Positions 45,466-59,620 of a stretch of 64,000 nt of DNA are shown here, piece after piece. The stretch covers positions 1,207,501 to 1,271,500 of the forward strand of contig NZ_CP020370.1 of the NCBI RefSeq assembly GCF_002813775.1. The letters run 5' to 3'. Within the stretch, counting starts at the first letter, position 1; each line of letters opens with the position of its first letter. The position numbers were made by a program, and so were the translations under genes. The notes under the pieces were generated by a model. That model saw only the letters and a list, made by a program, of their open reading frames with translations, ran no database searches and had not been told where the DNA came from. This stretch comes from Candidatus Thiodictyon syntrophicum. GTDB taxonomy: Bacteria > Pseudomonadota > Gammaproteobacteria > Chromatiales > Chromatiaceae.

Positions 45466-47430
45466 TCAGTCCACCGTCGGCCACAGTGCGTCATACAGGC
45501 CGGAGGAGCGCTGCACCTGCCGGTGCACCGCCGCCGCCAGACGTTGCGCACCGGCCACCAGGGTCACCTGGCGACGCGCCCGCGTCACCCCAGTGTAGAT
45601 CAACTCCCGGGTCAGTACCCGGCTGTCATGGGGCGGCAGCACCAACACCACCTCATCGAATTCAGACCCCTGGCTCTTGTGCACCGTCATCGCGAACAGC
45701 GTCTCGAGCGTCGGCAGGCGATGGGGTGAGAGCCGCCGCAGGCCCTCCGCGGTCTCGAACCAGGCGCGCAGTTCGCCCCCGGCCGCGGGGTCCGGCAGCA
45801 GTATCCCCACATCGCCGTTGTAGAGCCGCAGGTCATAGTCGTTGGCGGTCACCAGGAGCGGTTGGCCGGCGTAGAGTCCGCCCGTGGGCCGGATGAGACC
45901 GGCGGCGGCCAAGGCCTGCTCGGCGATCCGATTGAGCCTTTGCAGTCCCGCTGGTCCGTCATGCACCGCGCACAGGACCCGATAGCGGCCGAGCGCGGCC
46001 AGGGCCGCGGTCGGGTCGGCGGCGGCCATCACCAGGCGGTGCCGGGGCACCACGAATCCGGCAATGAAGGCCGCGAGATCGGCGCCGTCCAGGTCCAGGC
46101 GTCGGGCGTCGGCGTGGTCGGCCGCGCAGGCCGCCACAACCCCGGCACCATCGCCCCGCTGGATGGCGGCGGAGACGGCATGGATTCCACTGCCGGGCAG
46201 GAACCGGTAGCCGCGACGCAGCAGGGCGATGGCGTCGCCCAGACCCGGGTGGCAGCACGGGTCAGGGTTGGCCAAGTGCCCGGCGCCGACGCTCCCCGCG
46301 GTCGGTGTGGCACCCACCTCGGCCAGGGCCGCGGCCAAGGTCGCGGACCACCCGGGCTCGCGCCCCCGCCCGCAGAGGTCGGCCAGCACCGCCCCGGCCT
46401 GGACCGAGGCGAGTTGCTCCCGATCACCCAGCAGAATCAGGCGGCAGGCCGCGGGCAGGGCGGCCAGGAGCCGGGCGGCGAGCGGCAGGTCGAGCATGGA
46501 CGCCTCGTCCACCACCAGCAGGTCCAGGTGCAGCGGGTTGTCCGGCCCGTGACGCGGCGCGGCGCGGCCCGGCCTGGTACCGAGCAGCCGATGCAGGGTC
46601 GTCGCCGCCTCGGGGATGGCGTCCGCGCTCCCCGCGTCCAGTGCGCCGTCGCCCAGCAGCGCCGCCTTGGCCTGGCGGATGGACTGCGTCAAGCGGGTCG
46701 CCGCCTTGCCGGTGGGTGCCGCGAGTCCGATCCGCAGGGTCTCGCCGCGGGCGCGGGCCTGGTCGATCAGGAGCGCCAGACAGGCGGTGACGGTGCGGGT
46801 CTTGCCGGTGCCGGGACCGCCGGAGATCACACATAGGGGCCGCAACACGGCCATGGCCGCCGCCACCCGCTGCCGGTCGAGGGTGCCGTGCGGCGCGGCC
46901 GGGAACAGGCGCGCGAGCCCCGCCGCCAGGCGTTCGCGATCCACCCCCGCCGCCAGGCCCGCGGCGCGCGCCCCGATGGCCTGTGCCACCCCCCGCTCGA
47001 AGTGCCAGTAGCGCCCCAGATAGAGCCGGTCCGCGGCGTCCAGGATCAGGGGCGAGTGCGCGCCCCCTGCCAGGGCATCCGCGGCGCCCTGCACCGCCGG
47101 CCAGGCCAGCAGCTCGGCCCGCCACTGCGCAAGCGGCGGGGCCAGCAGCCACGGCAACTCCGGGAAGGGCGGGCGCCCCGCCAGCCCCGGCAGGTCCAGA
47201 CACAGGTCCCCCGCGCCCACCTGCCGGCTGACCAGGGCCGCGGCCAGCAGGCGCGGTCCGGTCGCCTCACCGACCAACTCCGCCACTTGGCGGGCGAAGT
47301 GCAAGTCGAGTGCCCGCAGCCGCCGCAGCGCCACCGCCTGGCGCAGGCTGTCGATAAAGGCCCGTTGTGCCGGGTCCGTAAGGGCGTGGGGGAGGGGGCA
47401 AGCGTCCGGGCAGTCTGGATTCATCAGCAT
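45466..47430 (-). CDS. recD: Exodeoxyribonuclease V alpha subunit (RecD)
   Basis: A 654-residue superfamily 1 helicase, the 5'-3' motor of RecBCD. The N-terminal domain that contacts RecC is followed by Walker A VISGGPGTGKTRTVTACLAL (about residues 200-219), motif II LLVVDEASMLDLPLAARLLA, motif III LILLGDREQLASVQAGAVLA, and the C-terminal motifs FAMTVHKSQGSEFDEVVLVL and YTGVTRAR. The ATG at 47430 has GGAG 6 nt upstream. recB and recC are not in the window, so recD may be separate from them or they lie elsewhere. Complete. Confidence 0.94.
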   Translation of the reverse strand: MLMNPDCPDACPLPHALTDPAQRAFIDSLRQAVALRRLRALDLHFARQVAELVGEATGPRLLAAALVSRQVGAGDLCLDLPGLAGRPPFPELPWLLAPPLAQWRAELLAWPAVQGAADALAGGAHSPLILDAADRLYLGRYWHFERGVAQAIGARAAGLAAGVDRERLAAGLARLFPAAPHGTLDRQRVAAAMAVLRPLCVISGGPGTGKTRTVTACLALLIDQARARGETLRIGLAAPTGKAATRLTQSIRQAKAALLGDGALDAGSADAIPEAATTLHRLLGTRPGRAAPRHGPDNPLHLDLLVVDEASMLDLPLAARLLAALPAACRLILLGDREQLASVQAGAVLADLCGRGREPGWSATLAAALAEVGATPTAGSVGAGHLANPDPCCHPGLGDAIALLRRGYRFLPGSGIHAVSAAIQRGDGAGVVAACAADHADARRLDLDGADLAAFIAGFVVPRHRLVMAAADPTAALAALGRYRVLCAVHDGPAGLQRLNRIAEQALAAAGLIRPTGGLYAGQPLLVTANDYDLRLYNGDVGILLPDPAAGGELRAWFETAEGLRRLSPHRLPTLETLFAMTVHKSQGSEFDEVVLVLPPHDSRVLTRELIYTGVTRARRQVTLVAGAQRLAAAVHRQVQRSSGLYDALWPTVD

Positions 47431-47555
47431 TGTCTTCTCCGGTCACACAACATGCCGCGCCGCCGTGATAGGCCGGACGATAATGCGCTCGCTCTGCATC
47501 TATGCGTCAGTCATCTCAGCAATATCTCACGCAGGGGCGCGCAGACGCGGCCCCC

Positions 47556-47579
47556 CCTTCATCCTTCATCCTTCATCCT

Positions 47580-47590
<11 letters not shown>
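47556..47590. repeat. Tandem 7-bp repeat across kinase stop codon
   Basis: Five CCTTCAT units (last one CCTTCAG). On the minus strand the stop codon of the histidine kinase gene lies inside the array, so unit loss or gain could move the stop by frame. Confidence 0.75.
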
Positions 47591-52634
<5,044 letters not shown>

Positions 52635-52954
52635 CGTCGAAATTCCCCCTGGGCCAAGGGCGCGCGCCTAAAATGCAGCCAGGCGCCCGCTGCTAGTATG
52701 GCAGAAGCGGCGCCGCGGCACGTCGGCGTTGCGACCATCCGGGATGCCGGTGGTCCCGATCATCCCGCCGCCGGGCGCGGGCGCCGGGCCGCGGCACACC
52801 TCGTTGCGAACGCCGATAGCGATGGTCCAGCCGCGCCTAACCTCCTCAAGATCCGGGCGCCCGCTGCCGTTGCCCGCCCCGGCCGCGGGTTGCTTTCCGC
52901 GGGGCCAGGCGCACCTTCTTTCTAAAGGTTGGTGCCGTCCTGACCGGAGGCTAT

Positions 52955-53503
52955 GTGTCTCGTGTACTGCTGAACTTTGTCGCCTATCAGATTGCCTGGT
53001 TCGCCTGCGTCCTCGGGGGCGCCCATCAGCTGCCCTGGGTCGGCGTCGCCGTGACCGCGGTGGCGGTGGCGATTCACCTGGTCCTGGTGCCCGCGCCGGG
53101 GCGGGACGCGCTCCTGATCCTGACGGTCGCCGCGATCGGCGCACTGTGGGACGGGCTTCTGGTCGGACTCGGCATACTCGAATACCCATCGGGTGTCGTC
53201 CTGCCCTGGCTCGCCCCGGTGTGGATCATCGCCATGTGGGCGGGGTTCGCCACCACGCTGCATGTCTCCCTGCGGTGGCTGCTCGGACGCTGGCGCCTGG
53301 CGACCCTGTTCGGGGCCCTGGGCGGGCCGCTCGCCTACTACGCGGGGATGCGGCTCGGGGCGGTGAACTTTCCCGACCCCGTCGTGGCGCTCGCCGTGCT
53401 CGCGGGCGGCTGGTCGATCCTGATGCCGCTGGCCTGCTGGATCGCCATCAAGCTGGACTTCGACCCGCCCGGGCTGGGTGATGAGGTCGCGACAGGTCCG
53501 TAG
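52955..53503 (+). CDS. DUF2878 membrane protein
   Basis: A 182-residue integral membrane protein with about six helices (LLNFVAYQIAWFACVLGGAH, WVGVAVTAVAVAIHLVLVPA, LILTVAAIGALWDGLLVGLG and others). Matches the DUF2878 pattern, including GALWDGLLVGLGILEYPSG. It starts at a GTG with GGAGG 4 nt upstream. Divergent from the hybrid kinase gene; the 320-bp gap between them shows nothing recognisable. Function unknown; located in the inner membrane. Confidence 0.8.
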   Translation: MSRVLLNFVAYQIAWFACVLGGAHQLPWVGVAVTAVAVAIHLVLVPAPGRDALLILTVAAIGALWDGLLVGLGILEYPSGVVLPWLAPVWIIAMWAGFATTLHVSLRWLLGRWRLATLFGALGGPLAYYAGMRLGAVNFPDPVVALAVLAGGWSILMPLACWIAIKLDFDPPGLGDEVATGP

Positions 53504-53571
53504 GGCCCGCCCGGCGCCAGGGTACGGCGCCGTTGGTCGGCGTGAGGGAAAAGGGGCCGGGAGTGCCTGGG

Positions 53572-53892
53572 TTACGCGCCAGAGGACAGCTTGAGGCCGA
53601 TGATGCCGCCGACGATAAGCCCCAGGCTGACCAAACGCCCGGGGCTCGCCGACTCGCCCAAGAGCATGATGCCAAGGATTGCAGTGCCCACCGCGCCCAC
53701 CCCGACCCAGACGGCGTAGGAGGTGCCTACGGGCAAGGACTGCATAGCCACACCCAAAAGCCCGAGACTGATCATCATTGCGGCGATAGTGCCAACCGTG
53801 GGCCAGAGTCGCGTGAAGCCTTCTGTGTACTTGAGCCCGATGGCCCAGCCGATCTCGAAGAGGCCAGCCAAGACGAGAAGAAACCAAGCCAT
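53572..53892 (-). CDS. sugE: SMR family guanidinium/quaternary ammonium exporter (Gdx/SugE)
   Basis: A 106-residue, four-helix small multidrug resistance protein: [20 protein letters not shown] with the essential Glu13, [40 protein letters not shown] and [20 protein letters not shown]. It follows E. coli Gdx (SugE) closely, including the WAIGLKYT and GESA signatures that separate Gdx from EmrE-type pumps. It exports guanidinium against protons as an antiparallel dimer. I looked for a guanidine riboswitch upstream and saw none. The longer frame upstream has no family homology. Confidence 0.9.
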   Translation of the reverse strand: MAWFLLVLAGLFEIGWAIGLKYTEGFTRLWPTVGTIAAMMISLGLLGVAMQSLPVGTSYAVWVGVGAVGTAILGIMLLGESASPGRLVSLGLIVGGIIGLKLSSGA

Positions 53893-54489
53893 GGGCGCTA
53901 CCGATGTTGTGGACGAGGGCATGATGGTCGCGGATATCGAGCCGTGATGACTCGCAAACCCGCGGATTAGGTCGGCCGCGTTCTTACCGAGGATAACGGG
54001 AGCCGGGTCGATAGAGGGATGGGCCATGACATGAATCTCGGCTCCTAAGGTAACGGGCTCGCATCTCTTTTCTTGCCTATTTCTCGTCATTGCGACGGGC
54101 TGCACCCGCCGGACGACTCATTGAAGGTCTGTGCGAACGGTTCGGTGGTGCTGGTAAACGTCGCGAGTACCTGGTTACCGTGCTGAGGGCTCACAAACCG
54201 GATCTTGAAATGCCGCTTGAAATCGTTGTACTCAGTGGTTACAGTACGAGTGAAACGAGTACCTTGAGGCGCGGTGTGGAGCCTGTTCGCATCTGTCGAT
54301 TGCCTCGTGTCGGCTAGGGAGGTAGCGGGTTCCGGGGACAGTTTACTCGATCACGTCTGCCGCAGAGCGTGAAATAATTAAACTGCCCCCGAGGCCCCAT
54401 AATGGGGTTCGTTTCGTTTCCTGGGTACAAGTCAAGACCTGCCCCTATCCTCTGCCGCCAATCCTACAAGGTTAGGGGCAACTCACCTT

Positions 54490-54717
54490 CTAAATCGGCT
54501 CATGATCGATTTCATACGCCTTCAAGAGATCACCAACCACGGAGACGAGCGAGTAAAGAGGGTGCCTGGGATCGTCTCGGATGACATCGAGCAAGTCATT
54601 GAGGAAAGGCGTGACCTGCTCATCATCAAGTTCTGACTCGATTTGAGAAATAGGGGCAGCCGAGTTCAGCGCTTGCCGGACGGGAATGAGCTTTTCAACA
54701 TCGAGCGCCGCGTTCAT
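54490..54717 (-). CDS. HigA-like antitoxin, N-terminal part
   Basis: A 75-residue frame with a good start (GGAG before ATG). It reads VRQALNSAAPISQIESELDD ... HPLYSLVSVVGDLLKAYEID and HEPI, the pre-HTH half of HigA-type antitoxins, then stops; the helix-turn-helix half is missing. No toxin gene is seen. Possibly a truncated remnant. The stretch 53893-54489 before it holds only weak palindromes and no gene that I can support. Confidence 0.5.
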   Translation of the reverse strand: MNAALDVEKLIPVRQALNSAAPISQIESELDDEQVTPFLNDLLDVIRDDPRHPLYSLVSVVGDLLKAYEIDHEPI

Positions 54718-54755
54718 TTCTTTCTCCAGGCATTGCTATCGTACTCCAAGCTGAG

Positions 54756-54998
54756 ATGCGCCTGCGCTTCACCGGGATCGAGACCGGCCTTGCCTCGCTT
54801 GATCATCACCTAGCCGCGTTCCACGCAGTCGACGCCGCCCGCGCCGATGAGATCGCCGACCTGCGGCGCCGCCTGGAGCGCGTGGAACGGCGGCCGGAGT
54901 TGGGTGACGCCGTCGAGGCGTGGTCCGCGGGACCTGGGACAGTGTCCGCGACCACAAGCCACGGGATCAAGGCAGCGAAGGGTCGGGCAGGGAGCTAA
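54756..54998 (+). pseudogene. Coiled-coil gene fragment
   Basis: An 80-residue frame, MRLRFTGIETGLASLDHHLA then DEIADLRRRLERVERRPEL, has the look of the end of a small coiled-coil protein followed by unrelated residues. No convincing ribosome site. Probably a leftover. Confidence 0.3.
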
Positions 54999-55095
54999 GG
55001 TTCGGAACAAAGGGGGAAACCGGGGTACGCCCCCGACTTGCCATCCGGCTATAATCCGGCGCGCCTGCATTTTCAACGAACGTGGACGCGCTTCG

Positions 55096-55839
55096 ATGCC
55101 ACTGATCTCCATCGTTACGCCATGCTACAACGCAGAGCGTTATATCCAGGATACCATTGACTCAGTATTTGCCCAAACCGAGGGAAATTGGGAATGGATC
55201 ATCACCGATGATCGATCGACGGATCGCTCGGTTGAGATTATCAGCGCGATCAGCGACTCTCGCGTCAAACTTATTACCTCCAAGATGCATCGGGGCGCGG
55301 CAGCGTCTTATAACACATGTCTCACTACTGCGCGGGGTCGCTTCGTCACCTTCATCGATAGCGACGACCTGTGGGAACCGGAATTTCTCCGAGTCATGTC
55401 GCGATTTTTATTAGAAAAAAGAGAAGAAGCTGCGTACTGCGGTTATCGCCGCACGGACCAGTACCTTGCGCCATTGCTCTCTGACTTCCGGGCAACGCGG
55501 GACGTAACGTTCCGCTCGCTTCTTTACACGAACCCGCTTTCCACTTTGAGCACCATGTACGACGCCCGACGAATCGGTAAGGTTTACTTTCCTTATGACA
55601 ACAAACGCGAAGACCATGCGATGTGGCTCACCTTGATGCGGCAGGTCGCCGTGTGCCGCCCTGTCGATCGCGTCCTTGCGACCTATCGTATCCACCCTGG
55701 GAGTCTGTCGCGCAACAAATGGGAGATGCTCGGCTGCCAATACGCACTCTACCGGTTCTTTCTTGGATTTAATTACCTTTCTGCCGCTTATTACACCGCC
55801 GCGTGGGCAGCCAACGGGGTGCTGAAGTATGCTCGTTGA
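55096..55839 (+). CDS. Family 2 glycosyltransferase
   Basis: A 247-residue GT-A fold glycosyltransferase. MPLISIVTPCYNAERYIQDT opens the nucleotide-sugar domain, the metal-binding motif is VTFIDSDDLWEPE (about residues 88-100), and REDHAMWLTLMR carries the likely catalytic acid. It resembles TuaG/WcaA-type enzymes of surface polysaccharide synthesis. The ATG at 55096 starts the homology, though its ribosome site is weak. No other polysaccharide genes are adjacent, so the acceptor is unknown. Lower GC than its neighbours suggests transfer. Confidence 0.85.
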   Translation: MPLISIVTPCYNAERYIQDTIDSVFAQTEGNWEWIITDDRSTDRSVEIISAISDSRVKLITSKMHRGAAASYNTCLTTARGRFVTFIDSDDLWEPEFLRVMSRFLLEKREEAAYCGYRRTDQYLAPLLSDFRATRDVTFRSLLYTNPLSTLSTMYDARRIGKVYFPYDNKREDHAMWLTLMRQVAVCRPVDRVLATYRIHPGSLSRNKWEMLGCQYALYRFFLGFNYLSAAYYTAAWAANGVLKYAR

Positions 55840-56193
55840 CCGCGAGGAGCGGGTGGCATCGAAGGGAGATCAGCAGGTGATAAAGTGGCAGATGTTCGAG
55901 CTTGCAAACGGACAAATCGCGGCACTTTTCGGTACCGCTGTCGCAGCGCCTCCGCCGGGGTGGCGCGACAGAAGAGCGGAACCGGGAACAGGCCACGGTA
56001 TACCACTCCAGCCCGATCTCGATCAATTCGACCCATCGATTCCAAATCGGAAATTTTTGTTCCTTCACGATTTCCGCCCGATTTCCACCTTCCCAGGTTT
56101 CCGCCCTTCAGCAACAGTCTTAGCATTCTTATCACGCGGTACCAGCACCCCGTTCAGGCTTTCATCTTGCGTACCGACCCCAACGGGATCGAA

Positions 56194-56281
56194 CATACCA
56201 GCCCAAGGCAACGCCCTGGGACTTTAATCGGCCTAGGCTTCCTTATACCTCATACCCAGGGCGTTGCCCTGGGCTGGTATG
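56194..56281. repeat. 27-bp inverted repeat
   Basis: CATACCAGCCCAAGGCAACG plus CCCTGGG (56194-56220) pairs with 56255-56281 with one mismatch across a 34-base loop. The text GGGCGTTGCCCTGGGCTGGT is a widespread REP-type unit. The gap 55840-56782 otherwise holds short palindromes only. Confidence 0.75.
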
Positions 56282-56432
56282 TGACGCCCCTTCGGGGCTC
56301 AAGACAACCGCAAGATCAGGCGGAACAGGGTTCCAGAGAGGTAGCGCGTAGGTCGGGCTAGACGCGCGCGCCGGGCCTTGCTGTCATCCACGATAGCGGA
56401 CGCGCCGCAACCCGACAGGCGGCAAGCGGCGC

Positions 56433-56458
56433 GTCGGGTTACGCTTCGCTAACCCGAC
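56433..56458. repeat. GTCGGGTTA palindrome
   Basis: GTCGGGTTA CGCTTCGC TAACCCGAC; near-identical to 3254-3279 (CGCTGCGC loop). Confidence 0.65.
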
Positions 56459-56497
56459 CGACGGACTGGTGTTGAGGTGTTTGAGTTGGACCGGTAT

Positions 56498-56543
56498 AAA
56501 AAAAAGGGGACGGTGCAAAACCGCCGGGCCGGCGATTTTGCAC
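56498..56543 (-). terminator. Possible terminator
   Basis: On the minus strand, GTGCAAAA ... TTTTGCAC with a GC-rich loop is followed 7 nt later by eight T. The spacer is longer than ideal. It would stop transcripts leaving the IS1380 element. Confidence 0.3.
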
Positions 56544-56665
56544 GTCGAACCTCCCTGTCCCCGATCTCCTTGTCCCGAACGTCCCTGCCCTGAGCGTCCC
56601 TGTCTCCAGCCTCCGTGTTTTCACCCTCCTCGTCCTGGACGTCCCTGCTTCCGGCGGATATACCT
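56544..56665. repeat. Degenerate 15-bp tandem repeat
   Basis: About eight loose units around GAACGTCCCTGCCCT. One frame would read PCPER-like five-residue repeats, but no gene with a start signal is evident. Confidence 0.5.
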
Positions 56666-56782
56666 TGAACGCTTGTCGGTCCTTCTAACCATCCAAGGTG
56701 GTCTGGGTGCGGTGCGCGGCCTGTCCCGGGCTCAGCGACATGGACAAATTGTCATGGAACCCCCGTTGCGCGTAAATCCTAT

Positions 56783-58516
56783 CCCGAATGTTTCATAAGG
56801 GCGCCGCGAGCCCCAGTACCCGAGTGCGGAACTTGGAGAATAACCCTAGCGACGAGCCCGGCAGCCACCAAAACGGCGCGCAGGAGATCAGCGGGAATCG
56901 CAGGCGAAGGCGTTTCGCTGCCGTTCGGTCCATCATTTCCGCCCAAAGTGGACCGACGCGCACAGGTCATCCTGCCCGGGTGAGCATCAGCAATACGAAG
57001 ACCGAATGGATCGGTGGGGTCAGGAGATGAGCGGTCCCGGCGGCCGGGCCAAGAACAAGAGTTCGGTCACCCGATGCAACAGATCCTTGACCGGGCAGTG
57101 GGTCGGCAGCTGGAGGCGGATGCGGTCTTTGTATTGCACCACGCGCACGGCGATCTTGAACAATTTGATGATGACCGTGGCGGGCTGGGCCTGGGCCAGT
57201 TCGGTATGGACCAGGACCTCGGTGCGTAGCGCTTGGTGCAACACATAGGCGCCGCAGGAGAAGAACAGGCGCATATGATTGGCCAGAAAGCTGTGGTCGG
57301 AGGTGCGGTCGCTGGCCAAGTCGTTTTTCATCTTCTTGATGAAATTCTCATCCTGGCCGCGCGCGCAATAGAGATCGCGATAGAGGTTCTCCGGGGTGGG
57401 CAGGCGCAGGGAGGTGACGACGAAGCGGGGATTGTCGTCGAAACCCATGACCTCGGCCTTGAGCACGACCCGGAAGGGTTGCGGCCAGGAGCCGGCCGCA
57501 TAGTCCAGTTCATGGTAGGTGCGGGTATGCACCGGCTCCGACTGGCCCAGGCGTTCGGCATTCTGACACCGGATGGCATGCGTGCGGCGATTGGCCTCCA
57601 GATACGGCTGTGCGAAGCGCGCTAACACCTTGTTATTACTGAGGCCGAAGATGAAGTCGGCGTGCGGGTCGTCAAGCGCCAGCTGCATCAGCTCCGGGTT
57701 GGAGAAATGCCCATCGCCGCGCAGCACGATGTGGGTCTGCGGCCAGGCCGCCCGCAAGCGTTTGAGCACGCGCCGGATGATCATGGCGTTTTCGGCCCCC
57801 GTCGGGCGCTTGCCGGGACGCAGGGCGGCGGTGATGAAGTTCCCGGAGAGTCCCTCGAAGAGAAACAACGGCAGGTAGCAATGACTGCCGTAGTGGTGGT
57901 TGTAGAAACTGAACTCCTGCTGACCGTGCGTGGCGTCCTCAGAGTGATCCATGTCGATCACGATGATGCTCGGCGGCGTGGCATAACTGGCGATGAATTG
58001 ATCGACGTAGCCCTGGGCCATGCGGTAGATGTCTTTGGTGGTGGCCGCATTCTCCAGGCGTGAGATCGTCGGGGCGCTGGCCAGATCGTTCTCGCGGTCC
58101 AGGGGCCGACGCTCCAGTGCGAGCTTGAACATCGGATCACTCCGCAGCGCGTTGGCGTCGTTGCCATCCTCATAGGCGCAGGCGATCTGATACACGCGTT
58201 GGGCGATGAGGTCACGCGCTGGATGCGTGATGTAGCTGGGGTGACGCTGGTCGTCAAAGGCGGCGGCCAGGCGCTCGGTCAGCCCGATCTGGCGGTCGAC
58301 ACCGCGCAGGATCAGGGGGCCGAAATCCGACGACAGCGCTCCGCCATCGAAGTCCCCGCGCACGGTCAAGCCGTCGATGGGAGGAAAACGCAACTGGACT
58401 GGGGTAGACTCTGCCATGGGGCGACCTCGTTTAGCTTCTTCCGAAGCGTTATTGGCGTAACACCAATTATATCAATTGGTTGAACGAGTGTCGCCCCTCT
58501 TTGTGAATAATCCGGG
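56783..58516 (-). mobile_element. IS1380-type insertion sequence, complete
   Basis: A 1734-bp element with terminal repeats CCCGAATGTTTCATAA (56783-56798) and, inverted, CCCGGATTATTCACAA (58501-58516), 12 of 16 matching. Both ends are flanked by the same 4-bp direct repeat CTAT (56779-56782 and 58517-58520). It carries one transposase gene and looks intact. Confidence 0.85.
57020..58417 (-). CDS. IS1380 family transposase
   Basis: A 465-residue DDE transposase. The family pattern is clear: FDGGALSSDFGPLILRGVDR at the start, then VIDMDHSEDATHGQQEFSFY with a catalytic Asp, LRGDGHFSNPELMQLALDD with the second, and CARGQDENFIKKMKNDLASD with the final Glu. Length is usual for IS1380. The upstream part of the IS holds an ACCAATT/AATTGGT palindrome (58471-58489) that may control the promoter. 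Confidence 0.93.
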   Translation of the reverse strand: MAESTPVQLRFPPIDGLTVRGDFDGGALSSDFGPLILRGVDRQIGLTERLAAAFDDQRHPSYITHPARDLIAQRVYQIACAYEDGNDANALRSDPMFKLALERRPLDRENDLASAPTISRLENAATTKDIYRMAQGYVDQFIASYATPPSIIVIDMDHSEDATHGQQEFSFYNHHYGSHCYLPLFLFEGLSGNFITAALRPGKRPTGAENAMIIRRVLKRLRAAWPQTHIVLRGDGHFSNPELMQLALDDPHADFIFGLSNNKVLARFAQPYLEANRRTHAIRCQNAERLGQSEPVHTRTYHELDYAAGSWPQPFRVVLKAEVMGFDDNPRFVVTSLRLPTPENLYRDLYCARGQDENFIKKMKNDLASDRTSDHSFLANHMRLFFSCGAYVLHQALRTEVLVHTELAQAQPATVIIKLFKIAVRVVQYKDRIRLQLPTHCPVKDLLHRVTELLFLARPPGPLIS

Positions 58517-58720
58517 CTATATTCATGGGTGAGGGCACCCCATCGTGGCAGGTGCGGCGCGTCACGCAGCCCTGAAGCATAACCGCGCCACCCCAGTCAC
58601 GGCGCGGGCTGGCGGGGGTTAGAGAAAGTTAATGTTCGCACAAGGGGGTAGACACCGCGCGGCGACTCTGGCAGGATTAATGGCAGGGTAATCGGTCTGC
58701 CGTTCCGCCGGGGGGTGGCG

Positions 58721-59620
58721 ATGGGTGCGATGAGTCCAGGACCGTGGGTGCACTGTGGTCGCGTCTTCAGCGTCGAGGAGATCGCCGGTATCCGCCAGAC
58801 GGTGGCGTGGCTGCCGCGGTTGGGGCGGCGCGAGTTGGCGGCGACGCTGTGCGAGCATTTGCAGTGGTATACCGTGACGGGGGCGGCGAAGGTTCACGCC
58901 TGTCGGGAGTTTCTGGAACGTCTGGAGGCGGCCGGGTTGGTGGCGCTGCCCCCGTTGCAGGTCGCGCGGCGTCCCCGCCCGGTCCCCCCGGCGCCGGTGG
59001 TGGCGGCGCCGATGCCGATTCACGGCCCCTTGGCCGCGCTCGGCCCGGTGCGCCTGGCGCCGGTGCGCGCCGACGCCGCGGCGGTGGCGCAATGGAATGC
59101 GGCGGTCGCGCGTTGGCACCCCTTGGGCTACAAGGGTGCCTTCGGCTACCGGCTGCGCTACTTCATCACCGCGGGCGAGCAGCACCTGGGCTGCCTCCTG
59201 CTGGCGGGCGCGGCGCGCGCGCTGGCGGTGCGTGACCACTGGATCGGGTGGGACGCCCAGACGCGCCGGGCCAACCAGGTGCGGGTGCTCAACAACAGCC
59301 GCTTTCTGATCTTTCCCCACGTCCAGGTGCCGCACCTGGCCAGCCATGTGCTGGGACAACTGGCGCGGCGGGTGCGCGCCGATTGGCTCGAACACTGGGG
59401 GTTTGCGCCGCTGTTGCTGGAGACCTTCGTCGACCCGCGCCACTACGCCGGCACCTGTTACCGTGCCGCCGGGTGGGAACTGCTGGGGGAGACCAGCGGG
59501 AGCGGGCTGGCGCGACCGGGCCGGACCTATCACAGCGCCCCGCGCCAAGTCTGGGTCAAGCCCTTGAGTGCACAGTGGCGCGAGCGCTTGTGCGCCGCGT
59601 CCGGGGGGACGACGCCATGA
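58721..59620 (+). CDS. DruA-like DUF4338 protein in transposon
   Basis: A 299-residue DUF4338 protein, the family that includes Druantia DruA. Diagnostic segments are WHPLGYKGAFGYRLRYFITA, CLLLAGAARALAVRDHWIGW, NNSRFLIFPHVQVPHLASHV and the end ETFVDPRHYAGTCYRAAGWE. The N-terminal 90 residues are helical (VFSVEEIAGIRQTVAWLPRL), then a Pro/Ala linker. In Druantia the protein is one of several defence subunits, but here it is the first gene of a transposon, coupled by ATGA overlap to a transposase. It may therefore serve transposition; other Druantia genes are absent. The ATG at 58721 is chosen for its G-rich ribosome site. Confidence 0.85.
   Translation: MGAMSPGPWVHCGRVFSVEEIAGIRQTVAWLPRLGRRELAATLCEHLQWYTVTGAAKVHACREFLERLEAAGLVALPPLQVARRPRPVPPAPVVAAPMPIHGPLAALGPVRLAPVRADAAAVAQWNAAVARWHPLGYKGAFGYRLRYFITAGEQHLGCLLLAGAARALAVRDHWIGWDAQTRRANQVRVLNNSRFLIFPHVQVPHLASHVLGQLARRVRADWLEHWGFAPLLLETFVDPRHYAGTCYRAAGWELLGETSGSGLARPGRTYHSAPRQVWVKPLSAQWRERLCAASGGTTP

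Noticed and set aside
53893-54100. Possible guanidine riboswitch before the Gdx/SugE gene
   Set aside because: No paired ACGR-loop hairpins or ykkC core could be found by eye.
56544-56665. CRISPR-like array
   Set aside because: Units are about 15 bp, degenerate and without spacers; no cas genes are in the window.
58721-59620. Complete Druantia defence system
   Set aside because: Only the DruA-like gene is present and it lies inside a transposon with a transposase; no DruB-E genes.
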